Below are positions 1 through 8,389 of a stretch of 64,000 nucleotides of DNA, piece by piece (the stretch's first letter is position 1; each line of letters starts with the position of its first letter). The DNA comes from Domibacillus sp. PGB-M46 (GTDB lineage Bacteria > Bacillota > Bacilli > Bacillales > Domibacillaceae): contig NZ_JAKGCR010000010.1 in the NCBI RefSeq assembly GCF_022668875.1, forward strand, positions 1-64,000. Direction: 5' to 3'. The notes below the pieces were generated by a model, which was not told where the DNA came from, searched no databases, and saw only the letters and a program-made list of their open reading frames with translations. The translations under genes were made by a program, and so were the position numbers.

Positions 1-75
1 CTTCCAAAATATAATAAAGGTAACAAAATATTAAACTATAAAAAATGAGAAACGGATTCCAGGAGGAAAATAAAC

Positions 76-762
76 TTGAAAAAATTGATAGCGGCATTGA
101 CAGTCACTGGCATTTTGCTTAGCGGGCCACTTAACAGTGAAGCGGCGTTAGGCGACCGAACACTAAAAGCAAATATGAAACATCAAGACGTAATCCAATT
201 ACAAGGCTTACTCCAGAAGAAAGGTTTCTTTAATTCAAGCTACCGAAATGCTTATTTTGGAAAAAGCACCAAAAGAGCCGTTATGAATTTCCAAAGAAAG
301 AACGGCTTGCGGGCTGACGGAATTGTTGGAGCTAATACATACAAAGCATTAGGTGTAACCAAAACAACATCATCAAAAGTGAAATCTGCTTCTTACGGCA
401 GTGTTTCAAGCGTGATCAGCGAAGCGAAAAAACATACGGGTACGCCATATAAATGGGGCGGAACCACTCCAAGCGGCTTTGACTGCAGCGGATTTTTACA
501 ATATGCATTCAAAAAGGGTGCAGGCGTCAGCATTCCAAGAACAGTTGCGGAAATCTATAAAACCGGCACAAAAGTATCTTCACTGAAAAAAGGCGATATT
601 GTATTTTTTGAAACGTATAAAAAAGGCGCTTCTCATGCCGGTATTTATCTTGGTGGAAATCAATTTATTCATACATCTTCTTCAAACGGAGTAAGCATTT
701 CCTCAATGGACAATTCTTACTGGTCTAAACGCTACATTGGAGCAAAACGAATTATGAATTAA
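76..762 (+). CDS. Secreted NlpC/P60 cell-wall endopeptidase with peptidoglycan-binding domain
   Basis: A 228-residue exported hydrolase expected to cut gamma-D-Glu-diamino acid bonds in peptidoglycan stem peptides. Residues 1-24 form a signal peptide (basic MKK start, hydrophobic core, cleavage after SEA). Residues about 30-92 are a PG_binding_1 domain (QDVIQLQGLL ... DGIVGANTYKAL). Residues about 110-228 are the NlpC/P60 domain with catalytic Cys137 in FDCSGF, His187 in SHAGIYLG and His199 in FIHTS, so the active site looks complete. It starts with TTG at 76, preceded by a clear GGAGG. It is a single gene followed by a strong terminator. The family is common in Bacillus (LytF/CwlS-like or YgiM-like hydrolases); the exact orthologue is not assigned. 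Confidence 0.92.
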   Translation: MKKLIAALTVTGILLSGPLNSEAALGDRTLKANMKHQDVIQLQGLLQKKGFFNSSYRNAYFGKSTKRAVMNFQRKNGLRADGIVGANTYKALGVTKTTSSKVKSASYGSVSSVISEAKKHTGTPYKWGGTTPSGFDCSGFLQYAFKKGAGVSIPRTVAEIYKTGTKVSSLKKGDIVFFETYKKGASHAGIYLGGNQFIHTSSSNGVSISSMDNSYWSKRYIGAKRIMN

Positions 763-763
763 C

Positions 764-803
764 AAAAAGCATCGCTTTTTCAATGAAAAAGCGGTGTTTT
801 TTT
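764..803 (+). terminator. Rho-independent terminator after the NlpC/P60 gene
   Basis: The hairpin pairs GCATCGCTTTTTC with GAAAAAGCGGTG and is followed by a run of nine T. Confidence 0.85.
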
Positions 804-967
804 TTGCTGGCATAGCCTTTCTGCCCTGCTTGTTCTTTCAATCATCTACGCTCTCCTTTGCTGTTGTTTCTGCTGCCAGATTTATGCCTGCCACCGTGCA
901 ATTTAATTTATTGATGCAGAAATATGGGGAGGAAACAGCATAAAGGTTTTATATTGTGTAGAATCAA

Positions 968-994
968 AAAGCCTGCAGTCCTTGCCTGCAGGCT
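968..994 (-). terminator. Terminator of the HPr-like gene
   Basis: AGCCTGCAG and CTGCAGGCT form a 9-bp stem. Read on the minus strand the stem is followed by TTTTT, so it serves the minus-strand gene ending at 1019. Confidence 0.75.
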
Positions 995-1018
995 GAAACG
1001 TTTTTTGCGTGAATCGCT

Positions 1019-1240
1019 TTATAAAGAGGATAGTTCTTTGCGAAGCAGCGATGTATCTACATTGTCTTCTACTACAATGTGAAGCGGCTTATTAAACGGA
1101 AGTGTATACAAAGCTAGAAGGGTTTTTGCATCAAACAGCTGATTGTCGCTCTGCACCCATATATCGAATGAATGGCTTTGCGCAATTTTATTCAATTTTT
1201 GTACATCGTCTTTGTCCTTTAACTGAAAATTGATTAACAC
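1019..1240 (-). CDS. Small HPr-domain-like protein
   Basis: The predicted 73-residue protein (from VLINFQLKD) has the length and beta-alpha pattern of HPr-family phosphocarriers, including an FDAKTLLALYTLP segment like the SxxxLLxL region after the phosphorylation site. The canonical active-site His of HPr (GIHARP) is not visible: the corresponding N-terminal segment reads QSHSFDIWV. A PTS role is therefore doubtful, and it may be a non-phosphorylated HPr-like regulator. I chose the GTG at 1240 because AAGGAGG lies about 9 bases upstream; the longer frame to 1303 has no ribosome binding site. Neighbours give no functional clue. Confidence 0.6.
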   Translation of the reverse strand: MLINFQLKDKDDVQKLNKIAQSHSFDIWVQSDNQLFDAKTLLALYTLPFNKPLHIVVEDNVDTSLLRKELSSL

Positions 1241-1354
1241 CTGAACCGCCTCCTTTTCTACTATTAGAAAATATACAAAAAATACAACTGTGTGGCGTGT
1301 CAAAGTTGTTTCCTATTAAAACGACTATTCACTGCTTCTATGTTATTTTGTATC

Positions 1355-1541
1355 CTATGGTACAATTGTAAACTCTGCCTCTATAGACATGGAATCCTTT
1401 GTGCCTTCGTTCCGTGAAGGATAAAATATATGTCTCACTCCGTATTTTCCTGCTGTCATTAACGTTTTAAACTGGTCAAATGAAACGGTTAGTTTTTGGC
1501 TTTTCCTTGCTTCGGCTATAAGTATATCTGCAAAAATAATA
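1355..1541 (-). pseudogene. C-terminal fragment of an unknown protein
   Basis: On the minus strand an open stretch of about 60 codons encodes protein-like sequence (QKLTVSFDQFKTLM ... GVRHIFYPSRNEG ... IEAEFTIVP, then TAG). It has no start codon or ribosome binding site and is closed upstream by a stop, so it looks like the tail of a decayed gene. I do not recognise the family. Confidence 0.35.
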
Positions 1542-1867
1542 TTGCAAGATTATGTAGGATATTAAACCAAATGGAGGAAAGAAGGCACAAAAAGTGGGTG
1601 TCACGCTTCAGATGGACGAGTTTCTTCTATTATATATGACTGGCTGTTTCCGATGGCACGTTTAAGTTGAAGAAGGCCATCCAGCTAGTTATGAATCAAG
1701 GAGGAAGGCCCCCCCGCTTGCTTTCCCTTACTTACAATAGTTTCACATAAAGAAACACCCCGATCGTTGATTTTTTGTTCAACCATTGGGATGCATTTTA
1801 GTGCCTTTTTCGTAATCCTATTGTGTATGAGGAAAAGGCATTCCATTTTTCCTTTTGATAAATCATC
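1542..1867. other. Gene-poor stretch
   Basis: I see no convincing gene. Short reading frames here lack ribosome binding sites and recognisable motifs. It may be further debris of the fragment at 1355-1541. Confidence 0.4.
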
Positions 1868-2941
1868 TTATTTTCCTTTTCGGTCAACTTCTTTCAATCG
1901 CTTTATCACTTCGGCTGTCACTTCATTTGTGGTACTGTTTCCGCCGATATCTGGCGTTAAGATGCCATCATTTGTCACACTTTCTACTACATCCAACAGC
2001 ACACCTCCAAGCTCTTCTTCTCCAAAGTGATCCAGCATCAGTTTAGCTGTCCAAATCTGGCCAATCGGGTTAGCCGTTCCCTTTCCAACGATATCAGGTG
2101 CCGACCCGTGAACAGGTTCAAACATAGACGGATATTTTCCATTCACGTTAATATTAGCTGCTGGCGCAATGCCAATACTGCCCATAATGGCTGCACCCAG
2201 GTCTGTCAGAATATCACCGAATAAATTGCTCGCTACAATTACATCGAATCGTTCAGGACGTGTAACAAAAAAAGCAGACAAAGCATCAATATGCTGGGAA
2301 TCATGCTGAATATCTGGATAATCTTTGGCTACCTCTTTAAAAACGCTGTCCCAAAATGGCATAGAGAATGTAATGCCATTTGATTTTGTTGCACTGGTCA
2401 CATGCCTTTTCCGCTTTGCAGCTAATTCAAATGCGTAGCGCATCGCTTTTTCCGTTGCTTTTCGGGAGAAGACCGCATTTTGAATCGCAATTTCATCTTC
2501 ACCACTGTATATATTTCCGCCAACCGAGCTATATTCTCCTTCACTATTTTCTCTGACTACAATCAGATCAAAATCTTTTGGGTTTGCAAGCGGCGATCGA
2601 ACACCTTTCATAACTTTGGCAGGACGTATGTTGATCTGCTGCTCAAACTCACGGCGTATTTTAATCAGCAGCCCCCACAGTGATATATGATCCGGAACGA
2701 GCTGTAAATTTCCCACCGCTCCTAAAAAAATCGAATCAAAATCTTTTAGTCTGTCCATTCCGTCTTCCGGCATCATGTGTCCATGCTCCAGATAGTATTC
2801 ACAGCTCCAAGGAAACTCTTTAAATTCAAAAGATAATCCGCCATGAATCTCTGCGATCGTTTTCAACACATCGGTTGCTGCTGGCACTACTTCTTTCCCA
2901 ATCCCGTCTCCTGGAATACTGGCTATTTTCAGCTTTTTCAT
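1868..2941 (-). CDS. ycsA: Tartrate dehydrogenase / isocitrate-isopropylmalate dehydrogenase family (YcsA/TtuC type)
   Basis: A 357-residue NAD-dependent, divalent-metal beta-decarboxylating dehydrogenase, closest to Bacillus YcsA and tartrate dehydrogenases. They oxidise tartrate or D-malate-like hydroxyacids in the cytoplasm. Visible hallmarks are the N-terminal IPGDGIGKEVVPAA, the substrate-binding RRE..INIRPAK region, VRENSEGEYSSVGG, the lysine-containing TSATKSN motif, metal-binding Asp in VASNLFGDILTDLGA, and NAD-binding FEPVHGSAPDI. Length is normal. The start at 2941 is preceded by AAAAGGGG; the ATG six codons upstream has no ribosome binding site. A perfect palindrome and a divergently placed GntR gene upstream suggest substrate-induced control. 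Substrate (tartrate versus D-malate) cannot be settled from sequence. Confidence 0.9.
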   Translation of the reverse strand: MKKLKIASIPGDGIGKEVVPAATDVLKTIAEIHGGLSFEFKEFPWSCEYYLEHGHMMPEDGMDRLKDFDSIFLGAVGNLQLVPDHISLWGLLIKIRREFEQQINIRPAKVMKGVRSPLANPKDFDLIVVRENSEGEYSSVGGNIYSGEDEIAIQNAVFSRKATEKAMRYAFELAAKRKRHVTSATKSNGITFSMPFWDSVFKEVAKDYPDIQHDSQHIDALSAFFVTRPERFDVIVASNLFGDILTDLGAAIMGSIGIAPAANINVNGKYPSMFEPVHGSAPDIVGKGTANPIGQIWTAKLMLDHFGEEELGGVLLDVVESVTNDGILTPDIGGNSTTNEVTAEVIKRLKEVDRKGK

Positions 2942-2979
2942 GTTTGTGCCCCTTTTCACTATCTTACTAAGTGTCTATT

Positions 2980-2996
2980 CGGTCGACGGTCGACCG
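2980..2996. promoter_or_regulatory. Perfect 17-bp palindromic operator of the FadR-type regulator
   Basis: CGGTCGAC, one central G, then GTCGACCG form a perfect inverted repeat 40 bp upstream of the dehydrogenase start. Size and shape fit a GntR/FadR-type dimer site. The GntR gene at 3100-3780 is the obvious candidate to bind it. Confidence 0.7.
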
Positions 2997-3059
2997 TTTA
3001 TAAAATGATCATATAAAATAACCTATAACAATGCAAGCGTTTTATTTTTAAAAATAAAA

Positions 3060-3090
3060 AAGCTGCGGCTTTTATGGCCGGCAGCTTACC
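3060..3090 (-). terminator. Hairpin terminator after the GntR gene
   Basis: AAGCTGC and GCAGCTT pair around GGC/GCC, just beyond the stop of the minus-strand regulator, and are followed by T residues on that strand. Confidence 0.6.
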
Positions 3091-3099
3091 CAACTAGAC

Positions 3100-3780
3100 T
3101 TATTTTTGATTTTCTGTTTCTTCTGGCAGCACCTCTTTTAAATGATCCAGATCCAGCTTGAGATGGCTGATCATTTCTTCTGCTGCTTTTTTCCCTTCTC
3201 TATTCTGTATGTAGCCAAGGATTTTATGGTGCTGTTCCAAAATGACCTCAGCCCTGTTTTCTCCTTCAAGATTTAAAATCCGAAAAAAGTGCGTAAGAGA
3301 TTTTAAACCATCCAGCTGTTTCTGCAGGCGCTTATTTTGTGTAAATGCAATAATCAAATGATGGAACCGCTCATTTAATGTGACAACTACTTCCGCTGAT
3401 CTTTCATTTTCAATAGCCTCGGCGGTTTCTTGAAGCAATTGGCGGATGGCTTGAATTTCTTCCTCTGTTGCCATACTTGTCATTCGTTCAACCGCAAATG
3501 ATTCCAGAGCCATTCGGCAAAAATAAATTTCTTCTACGTCCTGAATCGCCGGCTCATAAACTTTTACTCTTGATTTTTCATCTGTTACGACTAACCCTTC
3601 ATTTTCCAGCATTCGGATGGCTTCCCGGATTGGACTTTTGCTCACTCCAAATTCTTTTGCCAGCTGATTTTCGATAATTCGCTCACCCGGCTTGAATGTT
3701 CCCTCAAAAATCATTTTTTTAATTGAATGATAAAACTGCTCGTAATATGGGATTGACTTTTGAATTGAAAAATCGTTCAT
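3100..3780 (-). CDS. GntR-family regulator, FadR/FCD subfamily
   Basis: A 226-residue DNA-binding regulator. Residues about 13-75 are the GntR winged helix (IFEGTFKPGERI, LAKEFGVSKSPIREAIRMLENEGLV). Residues about 85-215 form the all-helical FCD ligand domain with metal-ligand style residues (RFHHLIIAF ... EQHHKIL). Proteins of this group bind organic acids. It sits upstream of, and on the same strand as, the YcsA-type dehydrogenase, so it is likely its local regulator, acting at the palindrome at 2980-2996. The ATG overlaps the stop of the degraded GNAT gene, indicating that the two once formed a translationally coupled pair. Confidence 0.88.
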   Translation of the reverse strand: MNDFSIQKSIPYYEQFYHSIKKMIFEGTFKPGERIIENQLAKEFGVSKSPIREAIRMLENEGLVVTDEKSRVKVYEPAIQDVEEIYFCRMALESFAVERMTSMATEEEIQAIRQLLQETAEAIENERSAEVVVTLNERFHHLIIAFTQNKRLQKQLDGLKSLTHFFRILNLEGENRAEVILEQHHKILGYIQNREGKKAAEEMISHLKLDLDHLKEVLPEETENQK

Positions 3781-4215
3781 TCTCTCACTCGTTTCCTATT
3801 TGTTAATAAAAAAACCTTTTCTATCACCATGTATTCTTTCCGATCTCGTTGAAAACATTGCTCTGTCTCAACCGAGCTGAACTTCTGGTCAATCAGTGCT
3901 TTTTCTTTTCTTGCGTTGCACCATATTCTTTTTACGTCCCGCTTTTGTGCCTCATTTAAAAGAAAATGAAGCAGTTCGCTGCCATACCCTTTTCCCTGCT
4001 CTTTCTGGAAGGTCGCAAATTTACGAACTGCATTTCAGCATCCTTTTCAAATGACGATACAACAGAAACGAGTTTATTACCGCTGTACAGCCCGTAGTGA
4101 AGACCTTTATCATCGTCTTTTAATTGAAGATATTCGAGTTCCTGTTCAGGTCACATCACAACGTGCCTGATTTCCCATGCCTGCTCTTTTGAAATTGCCT
4201 GTGTCTTCATATTCA
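3777..4215 (-). pseudogene. GNAT acetyltransferase, inactivated
   Basis: The minus strand encodes a recognisable GNAT N-acetyltransferase in pieces: MNMKTQAISKEQAWEIRHVVM, then an in-frame TGA where a Trp codon would be expected, then PEQELEYLQLKDDDKGLHYGLYSG. Near 4030 the frame shifts, and the acetyl-CoA motif KEQGKGYGSELLHFLL and the tail CNARKEKALIDQKF continue in another frame. The final TGA overlaps the GntR start. At least two lesions make an intact product impossible. The gene was probably an ordinary YitI-like acetyltransferase. Confidence 0.85.
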
Positions 4216-4327
4216 TATTCCATGTTCATGACTTCGTTTCATTTATTATGACAAGTCATCACATATGGGTCAATCACTGTTCGCAAAACAAATAATGGAC
4301 GGGCACATCCATGTTTTTTTCTATCAA

Positions 4328-4356
4328 AAAAAGCTGCCATATCGGCAGCTTTTCCT
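4328..4356 (-). terminator. Terminator of the MBOAT gene
   Basis: AAGCTGCC and GGCAGCTT form the stem. On the minus strand it is followed by a T run. Confidence 0.8.
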
Positions 4357-4357
4357 T

Positions 4358-5809
4358 TTAAAAGTTAAAGTACAGAAATTCTGATACATTTTGTAATTGA
4401 AGAACCGAATAAATAACCAGGACAGCCAGATAAACAGCTGTCGGCCAATTTGGCTTAAATGCATCTTTCAGCTGAATAGAGTTCTTAGCAAAAACAGCAA
4501 TCCCAAATGCGATAATGAGCAGAAGTGCTCCTTTTGTGAAGCTATCCATAATCGTAAAATCATAATATGGAAGGTTCAAGGTGTTAAACACTTTGTTCTG
4601 CAAATCGTCTGGCAGGCTGAATCCGTTTAAACCGACCATACTTTTTAAAACCTGAAGAGCGACTTCCACCGATGGAGCACGGAAGAACACCCATGCCACA
4701 TTGACAAATTGGAAAGTAATAAACCATGCCAGCAGTTTAGGAAGCTTAAAGCCTGCCCGATTCCACAATCGGTTGATCACACTTGCTACACCGTGCATAA
4801 TACCCCAAATAATAAATGTCCACCCGGCTCCATGCCAAATTCCGCTGATAAAAAAAACAGCTAAAATGTTTAGATAGGTTCTGACGGCTCCTTTACGATT
4901 TCCTCCAAGCGGGATATAGATATAATTCGTTAAAAATCTGGAAAGTGTCATATGCCATCTTCTCCAGAAATCCTGAATACTGAGCGCTTTGTATGGGGAA
5001 TTAAAATTGATCGGCAGTACAATATTAAACAACAAAGCTGCCCCAATGGCCATATCAGAGTATCCGCTGAAATCAAAGTAAAGCTGGAATGTATAGGATA
5101 GCGATGTCACCCAAGAATCCACAAATGTTAGGTTTTCCGGCGTGCTGTATCCGGCATTCGCCCATACAGCAAACGTATCTGCAATTCCTACTTTTTTAAA
5201 CAGCCCGATTCCAAAGATAAAAAGACCGGTTGCAATATTGTTATAGTTTATTTTCCGATTTTCTTTATCTTCAAATTGAACCATTACATCATTATGCTGA
5301 ACAATCGGTCCGGCAATCAGCTGCGGGAAAAAGGTAAGAAACAAGCCATAATTTAATGGATTGTAGCCTTTTGTTTCTCCACGGTAGGAATCAACGAGAT
5401 AAGGGATTTTTTGAAACGTATAAAAGCTGATCGCCAGCGGAAGAACCAAATTTAAAATCACAAAATCAGTGCCAAAAACGGCATTTACATTTTCCACAAA
5501 GAAATCATGATATTTAAAGTAGCCCAGCAAACTAATATTAAACAAAATCCCAACTGTGAGCAGAATCTTTTTACTCTTTTGATTATGCATTTTTCCAAGG
5601 TTGGTACCGATAATATAGTTAACTGTTAAAGAAAGCAAAAGCAGCGGCAGATAAATCGGATTCCACCAGCCGTAGAAAAATAAAGAAGCTAAAAACAACC
5701 AGGTTTTTGATAACGTGAAATTAATTTTGTTTAAAGCAAAATAAACAATAAATACAACCGGAAGAAACATAAAAATGAATTCGAACGAATTAAAAATCAA
5801 GAAGCTCAC
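4358..5809 (-). CDS. MBOAT-family membrane O-acyltransferase (DltB/AlgI/PatB-like)
   Basis: A 483-residue polytopic membrane protein of the membrane-bound O-acyltransferase family, which transfers acyl groups (D-Ala or acetate) to extracytoplasmic polymers. About a dozen hydrophobic segments run through the protein. The family signatures are seen in QDFWRRWHMTLSRFL (residues about 280-295) and GIWHGAGWTFIIWG, which holds the catalytic His. Length is typical of AlgI/PatB homologues. These proteins normally work with an SGNH/AlgX-DltD-like partner; none lies within the window, so this copy is an orphan here. The polymer substrate is unknown. Confidence 0.9.
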   Translation of the reverse strand: MSFLIFNSFEFIFMFLPVVFIVYFALNKINFTLSKTWLFLASLFFYGWWNPIYLPLLLLSLTVNYIIGTNLGKMHNQKSKKILLTVGILFNISLLGYFKYHDFFVENVNAVFGTDFVILNLVLPLAISFYTFQKIPYLVDSYRGETKGYNPLNYGLFLTFFPQLIAGPIVQHNDVMVQFEDKENRKINYNNIATGLFIFGIGLFKKVGIADTFAVWANAGYSTPENLTFVDSWVTSLSYTFQLYFDFSGYSDMAIGAALLFNIVLPINFNSPYKALSIQDFWRRWHMTLSRFLTNYIYIPLGGNRKGAVRTYLNILAVFFISGIWHGAGWTFIIWGIMHGVASVINRLWNRAGFKLPKLLAWFITFQFVNVAWVFFRAPSVEVALQVLKSMVGLNGFSLPDDLQNKVFNTLNLPYYDFTIMDSFTKGALLLIIAFGIAVFAKNSIQLKDAFKPNWPTAVYLAVLVIYSVLQLQNVSEFLYFNF

Positions 5810-6022
5810 TCCGTTAATAATGTTCTGTACAAATGCCCCCTACACTATACTATCTAAACCGTTCCCAAACAACAATACTTTAACGAAAATGTACAAAAAT
5901 ATTTATTATTTTCTTTTATTCTTATAGAGCTAAATACAAAAAAACTGCTCTTAAGAACAGGCAGCATATGCTGTCTTCTCTAAAAGCAGCTTTTCATTTC
6001 CGTATATAATCCCCTAACTTCC

Positions 6023-6086
6023 ATATACAAATATACTCGTATACATATATACATATATATTAGTATATATGTATATATGTATACTT
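6023..6086. repeat. Octad array A: eight contiguous 8-bp RTATAYNN repeats
   Basis: Eight back-to-back 8-bp units obey RTATAYNN except one (ATATATTA). Units of ATATACNN form dominate the left half and GTATATNN the right half. The array lies directly against the stop codon of the RHH gene at 6087-6434. See array notes at 9690 and 15339 for the same pattern. Confidence 0.85.
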
Positions 6087-6434
6087 CTACTTTAGTACGC
6101 TTTTTAAAAAATTATTGATTAACTCAGACTTGGCTCCCTTCCCGTGTTCCTTCCCAAACTTGTCCAATTTCTTTGCCACGTCTTCATCAATATAAGCACT
6201 GATCTGCCGCTTAAGAACTGGCTTGGGCTTTTTAGTAACAGAATGGAGAATGTCCCCTACACTATTACTCAATGCATCTTGCTGTTTTTCTTCTCTTATT
6301 TGCTCTTTATTTACCATGCTGTGGTTCTCTTCTACCCTAGCTTCAGGCTGTTTTTCTCTCTCTGGCTGTACCCTTGCACCGGCTGTTGCAGCGACGGCTC
6401 CGAATCCTGCTAACCCTTTACCTTGCTTGCTCAT
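6087..6434 (-). CDS. Ribbon-helix-helix protein, likely centromere-binding partner of ParA (module 1)
   Basis: A 115-residue protein with a basic, disordered N-terminus rich in Glu, Gln and Arg and a C-terminal RHH domain (residues about 75-115: KRQISAYIDEDVAKKLDKFGKEHG, then KSELINNFLKSVL). The beta strand RQISAYI is the expected DNA-contacting element. I chose the ATG at 6434 because AAGGAG stands 10 bases upstream; it overlaps the parA stop by 17 bases, so the two are translationally coupled. Small RHH proteins encoded after a ParA ATPase are the CBP of type Ib partition systems (compare ParG, omega). The octad array A begins immediately after the gene and is a candidate binding site. Confidence 0.75.
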   Translation of the reverse strand: MSKQGKGLAGFGAVAATAGARVQPEREKQPEARVEENHSMVNKEQIREEKQQDALSNSVGDILHSVTKKPKPVLKRQISAYIDEDVAKKLDKFGKEHGKGAKSELINNFLKSVLK

Positions 6435-7206
6435 TTTCTTTAATCTCCTTCCATAATTCAAAGTAGCTTTTCGCAATATCAGTGGACTTTTTTGCAAGTG
6501 TAGCCGGCACTTTTTCGTATGCTACACTGCTGGCAAATCGAATGCTTCTTGGAATATAGGAATCAAATAAATGAATCTGGCTTTCCGCGCAATATCTTCG
6601 TGTTTCCTGCATCACTTCCTGATGTAAAATCGTCTGGAAATTAACCATTGTTCCAACAACTCCAAGCACCCGCAGCTCTGGGTTAAACTGTTCTTTAAAA
6701 TCATCAATGGTTCCCAATACTTTTACTAATGAACGCATGGAATAACTCTCTGGAGAAAACGGAATTAACACCGAATCTGCAAAAGCAAATACATTTCCAA
6801 CCATCAAAGAAAGAGATGGCGGCGTATCAATTAAAATATATTCATAATCATCCTGCAAAGAGCTGCATGTTTTCTGCATAATCGAGAAAGGTGCGCGATA
6901 CTTTTTGCTTTTGCCAATCACCTCAAAATCAAATCCAATTAAATCGTCATTGGCTGGGAGGATATCTAAGTTTTCATAGACATTTTGAACCGCTTTTTTT
7001 GGCTCCAGCTGATTGATTAGCACATCATACAAGCTAACTTCAAACTCATCTGGATTTTTCCCAAACGACAAAGCCACATTGCTTTGATTGTCTGCATCAA
7101 TGATTAACACCCGTTTTCCCTCGGCTGCCAAAACACCGGCCAGGTTTGTTGCTGTCGTCGTCTTTAAAGACCCGCCTTTATTATTGTTGATAGCAATTAC
7201 TCTCAT
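6418..7206 (-). CDS. parA: ParA-family partition ATPase (module 1)
   Basis: A 262-residue Walker-type ATPase that segregates low-copy plasmids by forming dynamic nucleoid-bound gradients. The deviant Walker A box is NNNKGGSLKTTT (Lys10 and Lys15), with Leu in place of the usual Gly, as in some plasmid ParA proteins. Walker A-prime is LIIDADNQSNVA and Walker B is YILIDTPPSLSLM (about residue 115). There is no N-terminal HTH, which fits small type Ib-like ParAs. It starts at ATG 7206 with a purine-rich site upstream and overlaps the downstream RHH gene by 17 bases. A second, divergent ParA module lies at 11415, so the window carries two partition systems. Confidence 0.9.
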   Translation of the reverse strand: MRVIAINNNKGGSLKTTTATNLAGVLAAEGKRVLIIDADNQSNVALSFGKNPDEFEVSLYDVLINQLEPKKAVQNVYENLDILPANDDLIGFDFEVIGKSKKYRAPFSIMQKTCSSLQDDYEYILIDTPPSLSLMVGNVFAFADSVLIPFSPESYSMRSLVKVLGTIDDFKEQFNPELRVLGVVGTMVNFQTILHQEVMQETRRYCAESQIHLFDSYIPRSIRFASSVAYEKVPATLAKKSTDIAKSYFELWKEIKENEQAR

Positions 7207-7573
7207 TTTCTAACCACCCTTTCTCTCTGTTTAAGCTGATTCTTTTTATATAGAAACCCACTAATATATATTCTATTAGCGATGCCTGTTCATTATTCAT
7301 AGCAATAAACATTTCAACGTCAGTAGCTGCTTGATGTTTAAAAGAGAGTCGTGATGCATATGAAAGCTAATCTAGATGCCGTACAAAGCTTAAATTCCTT
7401 ATTGATGGCTGTTTTCATTTTCATTTCAAACTCTTTATTTCATTTAATATTTACATTGAATAAGCGGTTTGATTAAAGAAGTATTTATTTTTAGTACATT
7501 CTTTAAAAATAAAGTACGTATCTTTTTTGATACAGATATGGCAATGAACATAGTATGACTGCTCATATTTATG

Positions 7574-7612
7574 TTAGTACTAATTTTAGTATTGATACTA
7601 GTACTAATATTG
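7574..7612. repeat. Paired TAGTACTAA elements spaced 24 bp
   Basis: TTAGTACT at 7574 and CTAGTACT at 7598 are spaced by exactly three 8-bp steps, and both continue into AAT. The same core sits at the centre of the 40-bp palindrome at 8176-8215. It is about 370 bp upstream of parA module 1. A regulatory or centromere role is inferred. Confidence 0.55.
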
Positions 7613-8065
7613 AAAAGTTGTTTCTGTGGAAGTCAAGTTGCGTATTTAATTAGTAGAAGTATTTGTATGGGAAACAATATCAATCCTGCTTTTACTTTTA
7701 TTTCAGTTGAGCCATTATATGAATTGTTAGTGCTTTTATGGGAGGTGAATTCCGTATTTGTTTTGTGACGCCTATTATATAGAAAGAACTCATCAGTATA
7801 AGCCTAGACATTCACCATAATATTTTCATTGTATCGAATATAACCATCCTCTTTAAGCAAATGTCTTTTGGCACCTTATTGTACATGGCGATTTAATCGA
7901 ATGATTATCGTTAAAACAAACGGAAAGTAACTGATGATATGGGTACTCGCTTTACCAGCCTTGATCGTGTAAATATTTTATAAGAGAGCGGAAGAATAAA
8001 GGAGAATGACGTGCAGAAAACGTACGGATAGCAACATTGATTTATTTACAGAATATTTTTCATTC

Positions 8066-8129
8066 ATATACACATATACCGATATACAATAATACTTGTA
8101 TATTAGTATATGTGTATATGTGTATATTA
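8066..8129. repeat. Octad array B: 4+4 inverted 8-bp repeats
   Basis: Three ATATACNN units and one divergent TAATACTT are followed by four GTATATNN units, all exactly in 8-bp phase. The two halves are in opposite orientation, giving an overall dyad at 8097/8098. It stands in a gene-free region. Confidence 0.85.
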
Positions 8130-8175
8130 GATTTGTGCTGAAAATAAGCTTAATGATAAGTTTGTCAGCCCCTTC

Positions 8176-8215
8176 TTTTAAATATTAATATTAGTACTAA
8201 TATTAATATTTAAAA
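8176..8215. repeat. Perfect 40-bp palindrome
   Basis: Two 20-bp arms meet at a central TAGT/ACTA with no spacer and no mismatch. It can be read as five 8-bp steps centred on TAGTACTA. It consists almost wholly of A and T apart from the central GTAC. It could be a cruciform, a DNA-binding site for a second RHH protein, or a structured replication element. Confidence 0.85.
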
Positions 8216-8389
8216 CAATAATAATAGAAAACAAACCATTTTAATACACGAAAAGTACATAATTTGTAAAGTGTGAATTTCGTTTTTCTGAAGATGTATC
8301 GCTCGATTTAACACCACGGTTTTCGGAAGAGCTGCTCTTAGCAGTATGAAGCAAACAATTATCCTCCAGATGGTTTTAAGGTGAGTGGA

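Larger units (their letters stand above)
7207..8389. other. Gene-free upstream region of parA module 1
   Basis: No supportable gene is present. It contains the TAGTACTA-type palindromes at 7574 and 8176 and octad array B at 8066. The region is strongly AT-rich. Short frames here lack ribosome binding sites. Confidence 0.6.

Noticed and set aside
1767-2683. Plus-strand frames inside the ycsA-like gene
   Set aside because: They lie opposite a well-conserved dehydrogenase and have no independent features; shadows.
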